The notes: generated by a model from the letters alone, not told the origin. A DNA stretch of 64,000 bases from Symbiotaphrina buchneri (GCA_001599915.1 BCIG01000022.1:372001-436000); one strand, 5' to 3'; numbered from the stretch's first letter, positions 21,760 through 34,480 are shown. Numbers and translations: made by a program.

Positions 21760-24700
21760 TCAGCGACCGCCCGCGTTCTCCAGAATTTCAGCCAGCATCC
21801 GTTCCACAAACTCCGCATCCTCCGGTGTCTCGATGCTATCAACATCTGGAATCTCCTGTGCAAGGAAGCGTCTCGCAATGGCTTCCTATCAATAATTGTC
21901 AAAGTCGGTGATAGCATTCAATAAAGTCCATGAGCTATGACCTACCGCATTTTCCAGATCTATCTTCTCGGGTTCAGAGAGCTCTGAGCAAGCAGCAACG
22001 AGATCTTCACCCTTTGCGGAGAGCGAAATCAATTCCTGCGCTCGATCTATGATGCCTTGGCTTATGCCGTTCATGGCTGCGCACCTGTTGGAGAAGTTGT
22101 CAGTATATCTGAAGTCGCCTAAACTAGATTAATGCAACGTACAGCACTCCATAGCTTTTCATACTTCGACCGGGTCGAAAACTGATAATTAATGTCAATT
22201 AAAAAGGTTGAAGACGAATGTCGGCGGCATTACTTGTATAAATATACGATTTGGTCTTCGACTTGTTGTCTTTCCGGATCCATTTCAACTTGCATGTGAC
22301 CAAAAGCAAGGTAAGGGCGCGGTTGAAGGAAGCCATGCTCGAAAATTTCTGCTACACATGAGCAGAGTCCAATATATATTGTTCATTGACTTCTACCATG
22401 AAAATGTGTCGCGGCAAGAACCTTGGGTCTCTCTTCACCAAGACTCAGAAGATGTTCCAGGACGCCGCATACGAGTCCAGCACCATCTGATGCGCTCAGT
22501 CAGGCTCATTAGAGAAATGGAAATACGACTTACCGCTGCTATCTGTACCTTTGCCAAACTCATCAATCACGAGCAGACTTCTGCATGTAGCGAGTTTCAT
22601 CGCAAAAGCTACCTGCTGTAGGTCAATCATGAAAGCGCTTTGCATCTGGACCGAATCAGAAATCATTCCACTGATGTGGTCCCTTCAACTTGCTCTGGAG
22701 ACAGTCTCTCTCGTGGCGATGCGTGTCAATATCTTGTCTGTGATACCAATAGTAGCGTATTCGGCGGGAACATAGCTAGAAGCACTTAGTGGATGGAAGT
22801 CTCCATGCTCCACCATACGTACCTCCCGACGTGAGCCATATACACGATCAGTGCTACCTGAGTACATCATCAGCGCTCCGTAGGGAGAGCTTGAAAAGAT
22901 TGTGACGGTTGACCTGCTTCAGATAAACACTCTTGCCGGAGTAATTCGGACCGGTCATTATAAGCATGCTAGGTCCATTAACATGCTCTCCAGTCTCGGT
23001 CTGTAGTGTATCATCACTTCCATTATGGGTGACTGTTGAATCTGACAGCGCTCTTCCCCCCCAAGGAGGGCATCGTTGGCGACGTAAGAAGGAACAGTAC
23101 GCTCCTGCAAAGGATGCCTGGAGTCCTCAGAATACGACCGACTGAAAGCTGAATAGGGCCGCACCTTCCTTGTGTGATATGTATGATATTGTCTCCTGTG
23201 ATATTCGGTCTCTGATAGTTGTGCATGGCTGCTCCCCTGGCCAAGGCCATCAGACTAGAGAAGTTTTGTCAATCCTCTGCAACGCATATAGTTCAATGTA
23301 GCGTACCAATCCAGCTCCCCGCAAATATCAGAGCAACTGGAGAAATTCTCTTCATGTTCGAGGACTCGTTGCGCAAGTTCATGGATAATTTCAATCTCCC
23401 TCTCTTAACAAGCTCAGCATGATCAATTGAAAGCCGAATAAGGCAAAGAGAACATAAACATACCACAGATAATACCGTACATATCACCGAAGTAGGTATC
23501 CATCTCTCTCATTTCCGCGCTTTTGTAGTAGACTTCATTGTTCGATGTGAAGCTCATCTGCCAAGGACCATCATTTCCGTATCCTCCTTCATAGACACCT
23601 CTGCTTGTCAAGGGGTCCAGTGGAATGACGATGAGGAAGCCAATTTGTGGAAAATAGATGACGTTCAGGTCAAGGTCAAGGTGGGGTGGTAACTTTCTTG
23701 CGATGGATTGAGCTGCTCGCGACAGCATGGAGTCCAGACCATCGTACACATGCTTGATACGGTCGAGTTGCTCGTCGAACCCTGTCTTTACGACTGTACG
23801 GTGTTGTTCAATCGACTGCTCAAAGTCGATCTACGGTAGATTATCGGTCAGTTTGAACCTTCAGAACACGCGATAAATTATGTCACGCATGCTGACCGTT
23901 TCCGTAATCATTCTACCCACTTCTTGGAAGTGGCGCGTTTGAAATTTCTCGTGGACCTGCAACGTGGTTAAGGTCGACTCTCGGACTATGAGTATAAAAA
24001 CAACAGACATACTTTGTTAGCAATCCTTAGATGTTCCGCACCGGCCATTTCCCGAAATGCTTCGAGGATTTTTAAGGCGTGGAAGACAAACTGTGCCTTG
24101 AGTAAGCCCCATCCCATGACAATGGTCTACTGTCTGTAACCTGATATAAACTAGCCCAAGCGCCTCTCTTGATACCTCCGGTTCCAGAACTGCCGCCGAC
24201 ACCTTTCCGAAGGTGCCCCATGACGGTCCTAATATTCTTGATTTTCTTCAGGCTTCCAACTATGGTTTGTACTGCGGCGGAGTTGTCGGGCCTATGGAAT
24301 ATGCCAATAGTATCTAGCCGTTCATTGATCACTGCTGGATTGAGGCTTGGCCTGAGAAAATACTGTCGTAGAAGACTTTTACCCTGTGGCGTGCTAGCTA
24401 GATGATAGAAAAGTCCAAAGATTGAGAGGCCTTCTTTTGAACCAGAAGCGGTGTGAGTAGGCCCTTGATTATGGAACTGAGGATGTGATTCGGACTGCAA
24501 TATTTGTAGAGATGCTATAGTATCCAGGTTAATAAACCTTCTTCGATCAGCAATAGTCCTTCAGGAACGACCACCAGCTGGAAGTGACTAACATGGTATC
24601 AGCGAGGCTAAACATCTCAAGGGCCACGACCCTCCATGCTTCATCGGCTGCTCTGTCACCAGGCAAGTACTCAACGGACCGTCTCTTTTGTATATACGTG

Positions 24701-25449
24701 AGCACAGCACCGGCGCACCCAACCTGTAATTCGGGGCGATAGTTAGTCTCGACGTCCAAGTAATCGGTCTGATTGATAAAGCTTGCCGACAGAGGGCTCT
24801 CCACGTCAATCCATGCCGCTAGTCTCATCAGACTCCCTTGCTTGCCCATCGGGGAATCATGGATCGTATCTGAAGGGACCGCATCTCCCGGTGTTGTGAA
24901 GAGGATATGCGGCCCAGCTTCCGAGCCAATGTTCAGGTTGATTAGCTTGTTCTTCGCCGATTCGTAATTGAATTCATTCGACGGGCGTATCTCCAGGACT
25001 GATGGTAAGTTTACAAGATCTCCTGCCACATCGCCACATTGAGCGAAAAGCCCACAAGATCTGGCTACATATAGTCCAGAGAACTACTTACTCTCTGGAG
25101 GTACAGAGCCTCTCGGCTGCGCTTGAGGATCCAGACAGGCGTCCACCCTCTCATCAATCCTAGTGGGAATCAATGTTACGGTAGGCTGAATTTGCAGCTT
25201 TACTAATGACATATGAGCGTGCGATGGACCGGAGAACGGCTTATGACACTTACAGCTCTCGATGATCTCAAGGCCGCCGAATCTGGCATCTTCCATGAAG
25301 TAAAGCTTTTCTTCTCTTGCGACGTAATAGCAACAACCAACAGTACCTTTCTCTCTCATATCAATAGCCATGACAACTTCGTCAAGACGGTTGTCAAGAC
25401 CGTCGCTGTCTTCCGGTTCCTGGGTGTCCATGCGCCCGACTGGATCCAT
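21760..25449 (-). CDS. MSH5: Meiotic MutS homologue MSH5, many introns
   Basis: MSH5 pairs with MSH4 as a clamp that stabilises recombination intermediates and promotes crossovers in meiosis. The N-terminus carries the MSH5 signature [19 protein letters not shown]. It continues over EIIES to [18 protein letters not shown] after a GTAAGT..TTAG intron (exons 25254..25449 and 25092..25202). The lever and clamp region spans about 24,500 to 23,300. The ATPase part has Walker [16 protein letters not shown] near 22,940, Walker [14 protein letters not shown] near 22,570, and the ATHFH signature. The C-terminus ends in [16 protein letters not shown], stop at 21760. About ten exons are needed; I checked the first two junctions and the last, not each middle one. 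The start at 25449 is the first ATG in frame, and an extra 5' exon is possible. The mismatch-sensing N-terminal MutS domain is absent, as expected for MSH5. Confidence 0.9.
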
Positions 25450-25932
25450 TCTGAGTCCCAGATACGATCAATGAGATTAGGCAGGCCAAAGAAGCTCAAC
25501 CGAGAGCCTCGTCTACACTGATGTGGGCGGGATGGTGCTTGGCTGAGCAGAGAGGAAGGGCATATGTGCGTGAGGAGAAGAAAGGAGGCACTGGAGAGGG
25601 AGTAAGTATTTCAGAATAGCGAGAAAGTCGCCGGAAGGCTCGCTTTCCAGGCGAGTGTGACCAAACCAGTCTCGAGACGTCCAAAGTATACGAATAAATG
25701 GAAAGCAATTGCAGATATAAATAATTTAATTATATAAATGAGAAGAGATTGTGCAGAGGAGTCCACAACTTCTGACACTGAAATTACAGTACGTTGCAAT
25801 TCATACCTTAGAATGCGGTGATTTTGTGGAAAATCTGATAGTCATCACATCTCCGGGTAATGATATACCTGATAACGCCTTCAAATGCCCATATTACGCT
25901 CAACGCCGAGTCATGCCTCGATGCTAGCCGCT
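25450..25932. other. MSH5 upstream / HSP78 3' region
   Basis: Two minus-strand genes in tandem; this stretch holds the MSH5 leader (or missed 5' exon) at one side in relation to its promoter and the HSP78 gene lies beyond. An AT-rich patch lies near 25715-25740. No additional gene is supported. Confidence 0.35.
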
Positions 25933-28314
25933 CTACTCTGCAGCCTTGACTAGTTCCAAGCCTTCTCCATCCTCTTTCAAGATAACCTCCGCCGTCTCAC
26001 CTGTCTTGATCTCCCCCCGGATGATCTTATCTGCCAGTCCATTGCCTATTTGTTTGGCAATCAGCCTGTTCAGAGGACGTGCACCATACTTAGGATCGTA
26101 GCCTCTCTCACATAGCCAGTCTCGGACTTTGTCTTCGACTGACAAAATGATCCGGCGATCGTCGAGCCTTGCCTGCAGTTCCTTGATGCGGATGTCTACA
26201 ATATCTCTCAGAGCAGCCTTGGACAACCGCTTGAAGATAATGAATTCGTCGATCCGGTTGAGGAACTCTGGAGGGTAAGAAGCCTGCACCACGTCCATGA
26301 CGGCTTTCTTCATTTCCGGTGTAATTTCATCCCCTTCCCCTGCTTTGTACCGGTGAAGAGGGTCTTCACCAATCAGGATGTCCGCACCAAGATTGGATGT
26401 CAGCACAATGATGGTGTTGCGGAAGTCGATCTTATGGCCTTGTGAGTCGGTCAAGTAGCCCTCGTCGAGAACCTGCAACAGAAGAGCTGAAATATCACGA
26501 TGAGCTTTTTCGAACTCGTCGAACAGTAGAACGGCGTAGGGCTTCCTCCGGACGGCCTCGGTCAGCTGACCAGCATCTTCGTAACCGACATAGCCAGCAG
26601 GGCTACCAATAAGCCGGCTGACCGTGTGCTTTTCCTGGAATTCGCTCATGTCGAACCTGACCACTGCCGTTTCTGTGGAGAATAAGAAGCCTGCCATTTT
26701 CTTGCACAGCTCCGTTTTACCAACACCAGTGGGTCCCAGGAACATAAATGATGCCAATGGTCGGTTCTCTCCGCTCAAACCAGCGCGCTGCATCCTGACG
26801 GCATTGGCCACGGCACTGAGCGCTTCGTCTTGTCCACGGATTGACTGCCGAAGAGTGTCCTCCATATGTATCAATTTCTCTACTTCTCCGGCCATCAGTT
26901 TCGTGACAGGAATACCCGTAGTCCTCGCGACAACGTTGGCAATGTCATCTGCAGTCACTGCGTCGTGCAGCAGAGTATCGCCGGAGCGCGCCGAATCTGC
27001 ACCGTCCTTTGGAAGCTTGCTTTCCAACTCCGGGATTGTGGAGTACCTCAGCTCGCTCGCCTTGGCAAAGTTCCCCTCCCTCTGAGCCTGTTCAAGCTCC
27101 ATTCTAGCTTTCTCAAGGTTTGACTTGGCGTTCTTGATTGCTTCGATCTCCGCGCGTTCCTTTTCCCATTTCTCTGTAAGCTTAGAGACCTGCTCCTGCT
27201 TTTCCTTGAGCGTCTGCTCTAGCTTCTCCCGCCGTTCTTTGCTAGCTACGTCTGTCTCTTTCCGGAGCGATTCTAGCTCGATCTGAATTGTCATAATCTG
27301 ACGATCCAATTCCTGAATGGCATCTGGCTTGCTCTCTTGTTGCAGCCGGAGCGCACTTGCAGCTTCATCTACCAGATCGATTGCTTTGTCCGGTAAGAAT
27401 CTGTCAGTAATGTACCTGTTGCTGTAAGTGGCCGCTGCCACAAGTGCACCGTCTGTTATCCTAACACCGTGATGTACTTCATACCGATCCTTGATACCAC
27501 GCAAGATCGATATTGTATCCTGCACAGACGGTTCTCCGACCAAGATGGGTTGGAAACGTCGAGCTAGCGCCACATCCTTTTCGATTTGTCTGTACTCATT
27601 CAGCGTTGTTGCACCGCAACATTGCAGCTCCCCACGAGCCAGTGCTGGCTTAAGCAGATTGCTGGCGTCAATGCTGCCTTCTGCCTTTCCTAAGCCCAGA
27701 AGTGTGTGTAACTCGTCAACGAAGAGGATGACACCTCCATGCGCGTCTTCGACCTCTTTGAGGACCTTCTTCAGCCGTTCCTCGAAGTCTCCACGAAACT
27801 TAGCCCCAGCTATAAGTTGACCAAGGTCCAAAACTATGACTCTCTTATCCTTGATACTCTCAGGTACGTCTCCACGGACAATACGTTGCGCGAGCCCTTC
27901 AATGATGGCTGTCTTGCCGGTGCCGGCCGAGCCTATCAACACCGGGTTATTTTTCGTTCGTCGAGATAATATCTGGATGGTTCTTTGTATTTCGGAGTCA
28001 CGTCCAATGACAGGGTCCAGTTTGCCATCCTTTGCCCGTGCAGTCAGGTCGATACCGAACTGTTCTAGTGCCGGTTTCTCAGGTTCCCCTCCTCCCATAT
28101 TCATGAGATGAGTACCACCCGGAGGATGTGGCCGCCCATTTGCATAAGAGCGGGTGGCCACAATAGGTATGATACGTCTTGCATGAGGTATCTGGAAAGA
28201 GGCACGACTAAACAGTAATGAAGTTGGATCTTTGGCGGATTGCCGGAGCGTCACTGCTCTTGGTGCAGTAGCAGGTATGCGTTTCAGCGCACCCTGTGCT
28301 CTTAATGAGAGCAT
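25933..28314 (-). CDS. HSP78: Mitochondrial ClpB-type disaggregase Hsp78
   Basis: AAA+ chaperone of the mitochondrial matrix that dissolves protein aggregates together with mitochondrial Hsp70. A single exon of 793 codons. Residues 1-70 are Arg/Ser/Ala-rich with RSYANG near their end, a typical presequence. NBD1 (about 80-340) has Walker [10 protein letters not shown] and Walker [10 protein letters not shown]. The coiled-coil middle domain (about 340-460) is marked by alternating Glu/Lys/Arg. NBD2 (from about 500) has Walker [10 protein letters not shown], Walker [10 protein letters not shown] and sensor [10 protein letters not shown]. The bacterial ClpB N-domain is missing, which is normal for Hsp78. 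Candidate heat-shock elements lie about 130 and 190 bases upstream of the ATG. Confidence 0.97.
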   Translation of the reverse strand: MLSLRAQGALKRIPATAPRAVTLRQSAKDPTSLLFSRASFQIPHARRIIPIVATRSYANGRPHPPGGTHLMNMGGGEPEKPALEQFGIDLTARAKDGKLDPVIGRDSEIQRTIQILSRRTKNNPVLIGSAGTGKTAIIEGLAQRIVRGDVPESIKDKRVIVLDLGQLIAGAKFRGDFEERLKKVLKEVEDAHGGVILFVDELHTLLGLGKAEGSIDASNLLKPALARGELQCCGATTLNEYRQIEKDVALARRFQPILVGEPSVQDTISILRGIKDRYEVHHGVRITDGALVAAATYSNRYITDRFLPDKAIDLVDEAASALRLQQESKPDAIQELDRQIMTIQIELESLRKETDVASKERREKLEQTLKEKQEQVSKLTEKWEKERAEIEAIKNAKSNLEKARMELEQAQREGNFAKASELRYSTIPELESKLPKDGADSARSGDTLLHDAVTADDIANVVARTTGIPVTKLMAGEVEKLIHMEDTLRQSIRGQDEALSAVANAVRMQRAGLSGENRPLASFMFLGPTGVGKTELCKKMAGFLFSTETAVVRFDMSEFQEKHTVSRLIGSPAGYVGYEDAGQLTEAVRRKPYAVLLFDEFEKAHRDISALLLQVLDEGYLTDSQGHKIDFRNTIIVLTSNLGADILIGEDPLHRYKAGEGDEITPEMKKAVMDVVQASYPPEFLNRIDEFIIFKRLSKAALRDIVDIRIKELQARLDDRRIILSVEDKVRDWLCERGYDPKYGARPLNRLIAKQIGNGLADKIIRGEIKTGETAEVILKEDGEGLELVKAAE

Positions 28315-28440
28315 GGTTGCTATGATTTGCGCTCAGTTGGATTTGCGTAAAGTCTTCGTACGAAGATAAAAAAAAATCCGGTCGTATTCTCGAGATGTTA
28401 GCACTTGTGTACGGGCCATGGCCCTTGATATATGGCCATA

Positions 28441-28512
28441 GAAGGTTCGCTTTCAAAGGCATCGAAACACGCAACGTGCGGGAAGATGTCATTGGACGAT
28501 TCTCGGAGCTTC
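28441..28512. promoter_or_regulatory. Candidate heat-shock elements upstream of HSP78
   Basis: HSF binds inverted arrays of nGAAn. GAAggTTC lies at 28441..28448, a perfect two-unit array followed by gcTTT. At 28500..28512 TTCtcGGAgcTTC has two perfect units and one with a single change. Both lie in the divergent region between HSP78 and the EF1B-beta gene. The match is by eye and such arrays occur by chance. Confidence 0.35.
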
Positions 28513-28816
28513 TGCCGGAAAATCAGTCCGGAAGTGCCTCGGCGGAAAGACTAGACAGCAATTGCTTGGCGTTTAGTCACCAAAATCCATGGCTCGCAGG
28601 GTAACTGGACGTGCTCAGGAAAAAATTTAAACCGACCAACTGCAGTCACACGTGAATCGCCGCACTAGCATCTTTTAGGCCTTCGGGGGACCAGAAAGTG
28701 TTTTCGAAAATCAAATCCCACCTCCACCGCCGCCTCCTCTCCTCAACCACATCTCCGCTGTCACTGTCTGCCACCACCAAACCACACCCACCAAGGCTTC
28801 TCATACATTTCTCAAG

Positions 28817-29885
28817 ATGGGCTTCGCTGATTTCGCCACCGATGCTGGTCTTTCCAGTAAGCTAATGTGAAATCATTACATTGCAGGACGATTGAACGTT
28901 AACTCTCGATAGTGCTGAACAGCTGGTTGACCACCCGGAGCTACATTGTTGGGTACGTTTCGATTGTCTCTCTCTCTTGCCCTTGTCATCTTCGACTTCG
29001 TTTGTTGCTTTCTGATGAGAATAATTTGGTCCGTGTTGATGAGGCGGCTTAAGACCCCGCCGAAAGACTAGAAAACAAAAGCGCTTTGTCGCAACTCTGA
29101 TATTTCACGCTCGATTGACATTCTGCTATCGTTCATGCTGCGCCTGTATATGAGCAACCTTTCTAACGAGCATGCAGCTACGGTCCCTCCCAAGCCGACG
29201 TGGCCTGCTTCAAGACCCTCAAGGAGGCCCCGACTCCCGCTAAATACCCCCATGTGTACCGGTGGTACAAGCACATCGCCTCTTACGAGCCAGAGTTCTC
29301 TTCTCTGCCTGGTGATCCGTCAAAGGCTCCCGGTTCTTACGGACCTGAGAGCGCCGAGCTGACCATCAACCCTGCTAAGGCTCCAGAGAAAGAGGAGGAG
29401 GACGATGTCGACCTCTTCGGCAGCGACGACGAGGAAGAGGACGCGGAGGCTGTCAGAATCCGTGAGGAACGTCTGGCAGAGTACAAGAAGAAGAAGGAGG
29501 GTAAGACTAAGCCCGCTGCTAAGTCTCTCGTCACATTGGATGTCAAGCCATGGGGTAAGCCTTCCCATCATACAGCACGCGAACCTTATCTGACTTGTTG
29601 TTAGATGATGAGACAGACATGAAGGAGCTGGAGGGCAATGTGCGTGCCATTGAGAAGGATGGTCTAGTGTGGGGGGCTTCAAAACTTGTGCCCGTCGGTT
29701 TCGGTATCAAGAAGCTGCAGATCAACTTGGTCGTTGAGGATGAGAAGGTCTCCCTGGATGAGCTTCAAGCTGAGATCGAGGAGGATGAGGACCATGTCCA
29801 ATCTACTGATATTGTAAGTCGGCGATATCCCTGCATCGGAAGTATTGCGCTAATGATACTCCAGGCGGCCATGCAAAAGCTGTAA
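28817..29885 (+). CDS. Translation elongation factor 1-beta (EF1B alpha/beta)
   Basis: Guanine nucleotide exchange factor that reloads eEF1A with GTP during translation elongation. Five exons (28817..28856, 28913..28952, 29178..29554, 29605..29813, 29865..29885) join in phase to 228 aa. The N-terminal part ([31 protein letters not shown]) is the GST-like domain. An acidic segment [14 protein letters not shown] around residue 115-125 is the usual linker. The C-terminal exchange domain contains VLDVKPWDDETDM-type sequence, GFGIKKLQI and the ending AAMQKL. Two 40-nt exons and a long 225-nt second intron near the 5' end are typical for highly expressed fungal translation genes. It shares its upstream region with HSP78. 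Confidence 0.97.
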
Positions 29886-30298
29886 AGGATGAACCCTTTC
29901 TAAACCTCTCTTTGCGGCGTATGTTCTGCAGACTCATGTTTCCTTGCTCCATTTCGAATACGATTGATGCAGGTGGATGTGATAGATGGCTTGTTAGATG
30001 GTCTGAAGCGTAGCGGTCATGATAGTAACGCAAAAGCATAGTCAGAATTTCAAGCCAATGTCAGCCATTACCGATGAAAATCCACAGTACTTCTCCTATG
30101 TCGTTGGGCACCCTGAAGGTGTTAGTTTTATGTTCGTGTGATTGATGGTCCTGCATGAGCTCCTGTACTCCATCTGGCAACTTGACATTTCCGCTAGCCT
30201 GGTCTGCCTTGGCATCCACAACGCCAACTGCATGTCCTAGATACTGGTACTGCCAGTTTCCACACCTTCAAGTGCAATCCACAACACAGTCCGACACA
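29886..30298. other. Intergenic region between EF1B-beta and EMC5 genes
   Basis: Tandem same-strand genes; expected 3' UTR of the first and promoter of the second. No further feature seen. Confidence 0.4.
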
Positions 30299-30937
30299 AT
30301 GGCACTCACACCAATCCTTCTCAATAGTCTCGGTGCAATCCTTCTTGTCCATGCGTAAGTAGCGACCGAACACTCAACTATATGCCACTTCCTTCCCCAA
30401 ACGGCAGAAGGCCATGCTAACAACGCCCTCCAACCGCAGCGTCTACTCCGCCTATGAGCACTCCTCAGCTCCCGCTTCCTTAACCAGTACCGTGCCCAAC
30501 ACTCCGCCCACACCCTCCAGCTCGCCGCTGGCCTCTGCCTCCGCCGTCTCGCTGTCTCCCGCTACGACCGCTCTGCCTTTGGATATCATCCTCGAGACGC
30601 TCCTGTCGACGTTCCTCCTCTGCGTGGGCATTGTGACCGCCTCGCCGGGCCTGAAGCCTATCCAGTGGCGGAAATGGGCGCGTGAGGTCGAGCGGAAGAA
30701 GGTGTTGGTGGCCCACGGCAGGTTGCCCAGGGAGAAGGCTGCCGGGTTGGTTAATCCCTATGCTGGATTGGAGAGTCGGCTCGGCTTCTGGGATGTGAGG
30801 GTGAGTTCGTGCTTGTTTTGTTTACAGGTGTCATTGACTAGAGGATTTGTGTGCTAATGCTATTATTTCTACAGGCGAAGAGAAGAGAGTTTGCACAGTG
30901 GGTTAGGGAGACTGATACTGCGTCGAAATATGAGTAG
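30299..30937 (+). CDS. EMC5: ER membrane protein complex subunit 5
   Basis: Small subunit of the EMC, which inserts tail-anchored and multipass proteins into the ER membrane. Exons 30299..30354, 30440..30800 and 30875..30937 give 159 aa. The first membrane helix is LLNSLGAILLVHAVYSAYEH, with the EMC5/MMgT hallmark A-Y-S-A-x-E. A Ser/Thr/Pro-rich loop follows, longer than in animals. The second helix is ETLLSTFLLCVGIVTASPGL. The short cytosolic tail contains REFAQWVRETD and ends KYE. Donors GTAAGT and GTGAGT and acceptors CGCAG and TACAG are strong. Confidence 0.93.
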
Positions 30938-31206
30938 AATGGCTGTCCACACTGCTTGATCTAGTTTGGTGTCGACAAGATATCCTCAAGTCAAAAGCCG
31001 GACGGAGAAATATACTTAAAGTGTTACGAATAGTTGCTTTAATAAAATCCTCAAGGGGTTATAGCTACAGAACGTCCCGTAGAAACAAGTAGCTACCTAA
31101 TGCGACTATAGAAACGAATGCCAAATTCCGCCAGCATTAAATCGAACTCCGCGTTCCTTATGCAAATGTAACCCCCAAGATATTCCATTTCTACGATGCA
31201 TCTGAT

Positions 31207-31868
31207 CTAGAACAAAGCAGCAGCGACCGCGACCCCAGCACCAGCCATGACACCGAAACCGACTGTCATCACGGGCGCAAGCCCGCTGCTGGTAGACGAA
31301 GCGCTAGCAGCACCAGCAGAGGATGCGGAGCTGGCAGCCTTGCTTGAACTTGAGGTAATCACGCTGGTGGTCAGAGCTCCCGATACGCTCCCAGACGCGC
31401 TGCCTGCGCTGACTGAGGCCGAGGCTGAGGAGCCACCAGACGAGGCGCCTGAGGCACCGGACGTGCTTTGACCGGGGAAGAGAACAGTGGTCGAGCTGTC
31501 TTGCACAATGGTTATAGCCGTTGCGACAGCTGGCTCGGAGGTGACGACGGAAGGTTGCGTAGCTTGTGAAGTCACGAGTTCGGGTTGAGAGGTGACGACC
31601 GAGGTTGACCGGTGACTATTCGAGAATTAGCCCTGCGTGCCCTCGACGGCTCAATATGCACTGCGCGAGCTATTGAACTTACCAACACCCAGAGAGTTGG
31701 TCTCGGTCAGGTAGGCAGTGTTTGGGTTCACATACACGGCCTGGCATCACATCTTGTTAGACATATTCCCTTTTGCGCCCGCGAGGAAGAAGATAGCCCT
31801 ACCGAACTAGAAGACTGCGCCAACGCCGCGGCGGCCAGAGACAAGGTCACGAGGATCGTGCGATGCAT
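31207..31868 (-). CDS. Ser/Ala-rich GPI-type surface protein
   Basis: Exon 1 starts at 31868 with a clean signal peptide (MHRTILVTLSLAAAALAQ) and ends at a GTAGGG donor. A second exon of about 60 nt reads AVYVNPNTAYLTETNSLGVG. The last exon (to 31207) is a Ser/Thr/Ala/Gly-rich stalk ending in a hydrophobic tail VMAGAGVAVAAALF, typical of GPI attachment. Joining exons 2 and 3 in frame needs either a weak GTTCAA donor or another junction; the strong GTAAGT donor gives the wrong phase, so this boundary is unresolved. Short serine-rich GPI proteins of this kind sit in the fungal plasma membrane or wall, and their function is unknown. Length is near 165-170 aa. Confidence 0.7.
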
Positions 31869-32664
31869 TGTGAGAGTCTAATTGGTGCCGCTGGAGCTTT
31901 ATTGTTGTAGAACGGCTCAAGCTGCTTCACACTGTGCGTCGACGAGCAAGAAGAGGATCTGGAGTCTGGAGATCTATGAAAGAGCTTGTTAAAATCAGTC
32001 TGTTAGTGAGGAGCAACGGCATTATTATTATTGTTATTCGGGAGATGAAAAGCCCCTTTCATTAGGGCCCCTGTCCCTGCCGCTAAATTGCGGGCGTCAA
32101 CAGGGGAGCTGGTGCTTCATCTCCGTTTCCCAGATATCAGCCACAAGCGTCGTACGAAAACCGGCAAGGCGCTCAAGAGTCGAGACATGGTGTCAATTGC
32201 CCGAGACTGTGTCTTCGAAAAAAGCACATTTGTCAAACACATCTGCTAGTCGAGACACGTAATGACAATAAGGTAAATGTCTTAGGATGGAGAGTTCGAA
32301 GTGTTTCTGGCGTTGGCGTCGTGGTGGGCCTTGGGTTGCTAGGAGTACGGTGTACAGGCCGAACAGAAAGCTTGGCAATTGTGGGGAAGCGACGTACGAC
32401 AGAGGCACAGTGCACCGAGGCGCGACGCAAGATCCTGTAAGACTTGCCATCTCACGTAGGCCTTCAAATATTGCACAGACATATCTCAAGAAGCTTAGAG
32501 AGAGCTGAGATCTGCTGCCCGTACCACAGTCTAAAGCTGGTTCTTTAATCTAGACAATAGCCTTCCCGAAGTATACAAGCTCTCATGCATTGAACGCCAG
32601 ATGCATGCCTGGTCCCTTATACAAAACGCCCAACTAGAAATGCATAAATCGTTGTCTTGACCTA
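31869..32664. other. Intergenic, no gene seen
   Basis: About 800 bases between two minus-strand genes. It contains the simple repeat attattattattgttatt near 32020. The minus-strand ORFs at 32193..32489 show no domain or signal and look like chance. Confidence 0.4.
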
Positions 32665-34320
32665 TCAAAAGGCCAACGTGAGCTTTTTATCCTTCAACAG
32701 GTCAGGAAGAACTGAGACGGAATTCCCAGCGACGCCCTTATCCGGCACTTGCTTGGGCATATCCACCAACGCCTTACGTAAAGCAGCAAGGGCCGCGTTG
32801 CCGTAGAGCTCAAGAAAGCGCTGTTCGTAATTTTCAATCATGGCCTTCAAGACCTGAAAATGCGTCTGCGTGACCTCTGCCGGAGGCACGTTGACGATGT
32901 TGGCCAAAGACTGCCAGTAGTGCCAATTGGGATATGGGTTGTCCGCTTTGGATCTCGCGAAGTTCCGCAATGAAATAGCTGCAAATCCAGACCCGAGCCC
33001 CGTCATACGTTCACTGTGACGTTGCTCGGTAACCCAGGGTCCATCCTTGTCTTCCCGACTCCATCCCAGCCGTCTCCGACCTTGCTCTGTCTTCTCATTC
33101 CCGTAGATGCCGAAGAGTACCGGACATACGAAATGGAATTTGGCAATCAACACATCGATGAGTGGCTGACCTTTCCACCGGAAGTCGTTGGATGAGAAAA
33201 TGTTTGCCGCCAGTACGCCAACTGGATCGGCCGTCGTCGGGTTTACGCCCGCCTCGTTTATAAATTGCGCAATGATAGCCTTTGACAAGATGTTAAGCAG
33301 GTAGAGAAAGAGACCCGGGATTTGCGCCTCGTTCTCAGGACAATTCGCGAGGGATTCTCTTGGAATAATGTATCTGCGAATATCTAATGTTGGCCCTGGA
33401 TAGGCTGTCGCCTCTCTCAAAAGCGTTTGTATGCGTTGTATCTAAACACATGAGTCAGGGTTCAAGGCCAGAGCAGATATTGTATTATAAGAACTTACTG
33501 TAGGCAGATTGGCTTTTTTCTCTTCAGTAAGCTGTCCCACGCATTTCCTGATTTCTCTTCGCATGTCACCCATTCTCGTCTTGAGGTCCTTGTTCTGTTT
33601 GCCCTGTTCCATCATGAACTTTCTCATCTGCTTAAGATCCTGATGGATCTGGAGGTATCTCTGATGGTATGCTTCCTTATCGTTTCGAGAAGAGGGAGTT
33701 GATGACGAACTGGCGGATTGTGTTTGTGACGCCTGCGCTGGGACTTGCACTTGAGCTCTCGTCTGGGTGGCTGCAGCCTTAGCTCTTGCTTTCGCCTCTT
33801 CCTCTTCCCGTCTTTGCTTTTCTTCCTGTCTCCCCTTCTCTTCCCGTGTTTCCCTCTCCCGTCTTGCAGACTCTTCTTTCTCCCTTAATGCCCTTTGTCG
33901 CTCGGCATCCTCTTTCTCCCGTTGTATGTGGCGTCTCTCCTCTTCAACCTTTGCTCTCTCTGCCTCCGCTGCTCTTCTCTCAGCTTCAGCCCTCCGTGCC
34001 GCTTCGACCTCACGCTTCCGTTGTTCGAGCTCGGCCTGTATTTTCTCCTGCCGACGCTTCTCCAAGGCCTGCCTCTCCTCTTCCTCGCGGCGTGTCCTCT
34101 CTCTTTCAAGCTCAAGTTGGAAGCGTTCGCTAGCAATTCGAGCACTTTCGCGGACGCGTTCATGCTCCGCGGCCGCAGCGGCCAGTGCAGCCTTGTGCTC
34201 CTTCTCGCGCTGCTCGCTTTCGCGCTCTAGTCTGGACAAGAACTCATCATCGGCGCTGATACGAAGGTGACAGAGCTCTGAGAGTAATTGCCTGGACGGA
34301 CTATCGAGGAATGAAGGCAT
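32665..34320 (-). CDS. GLE1: mRNA export factor GLE1
   Basis: Nuclear-pore protein that, with inositol hexakisphosphate, activates the DEAD-box ATPase Dbp5 to release proteins from exported mRNA; it also acts in translation. Exons 33499..34320 and 32665..33441 join in phase 0 to 532 aa. Residues about 25-190 form a charged coiled coil of repeated Glu/Arg/Lys, the self-association region. The C-terminal half (about 275-532) is the GLE1 domain, with PGLFLYLLNILSKAIIAQF, KFHFVCPVLFGIYG and YPNWHYWQSLANIVN visible. The start MPSFLDSPSRQLL is the first ATG of the frame. A large antisense ORF opposite the coiled coil reflects composition. Confidence 0.95.
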
Positions 34321-34480
34321 TGCGCCTGGTGTGAGGGAGCGGTGCCAATTGTAGTGAGGTTATCCCGCAATACCCCATGACAAACAGGAGCCAGACCGGG
34401 ATCTAAAACGAAGCCAGGTTCAGTTTTATAATTGATGGTGGACTACTGAGACGAAAGGTCTCCGAATCCGTCGAGGCGTG

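Noticed and set aside
22208-22621. 137-aa plus-strand ORF inside MSH5
   Set aside because: Crosses MSH5 exons and introns in antisense; the MSH5 frames carry conserved ATPase motifs.
33767-34270. Ser/Leu/Arg-rich antisense ORFs opposite GLE1
   Set aside because: Complement of the Glu/Arg/Lys coiled coil; pure compositional shadow.
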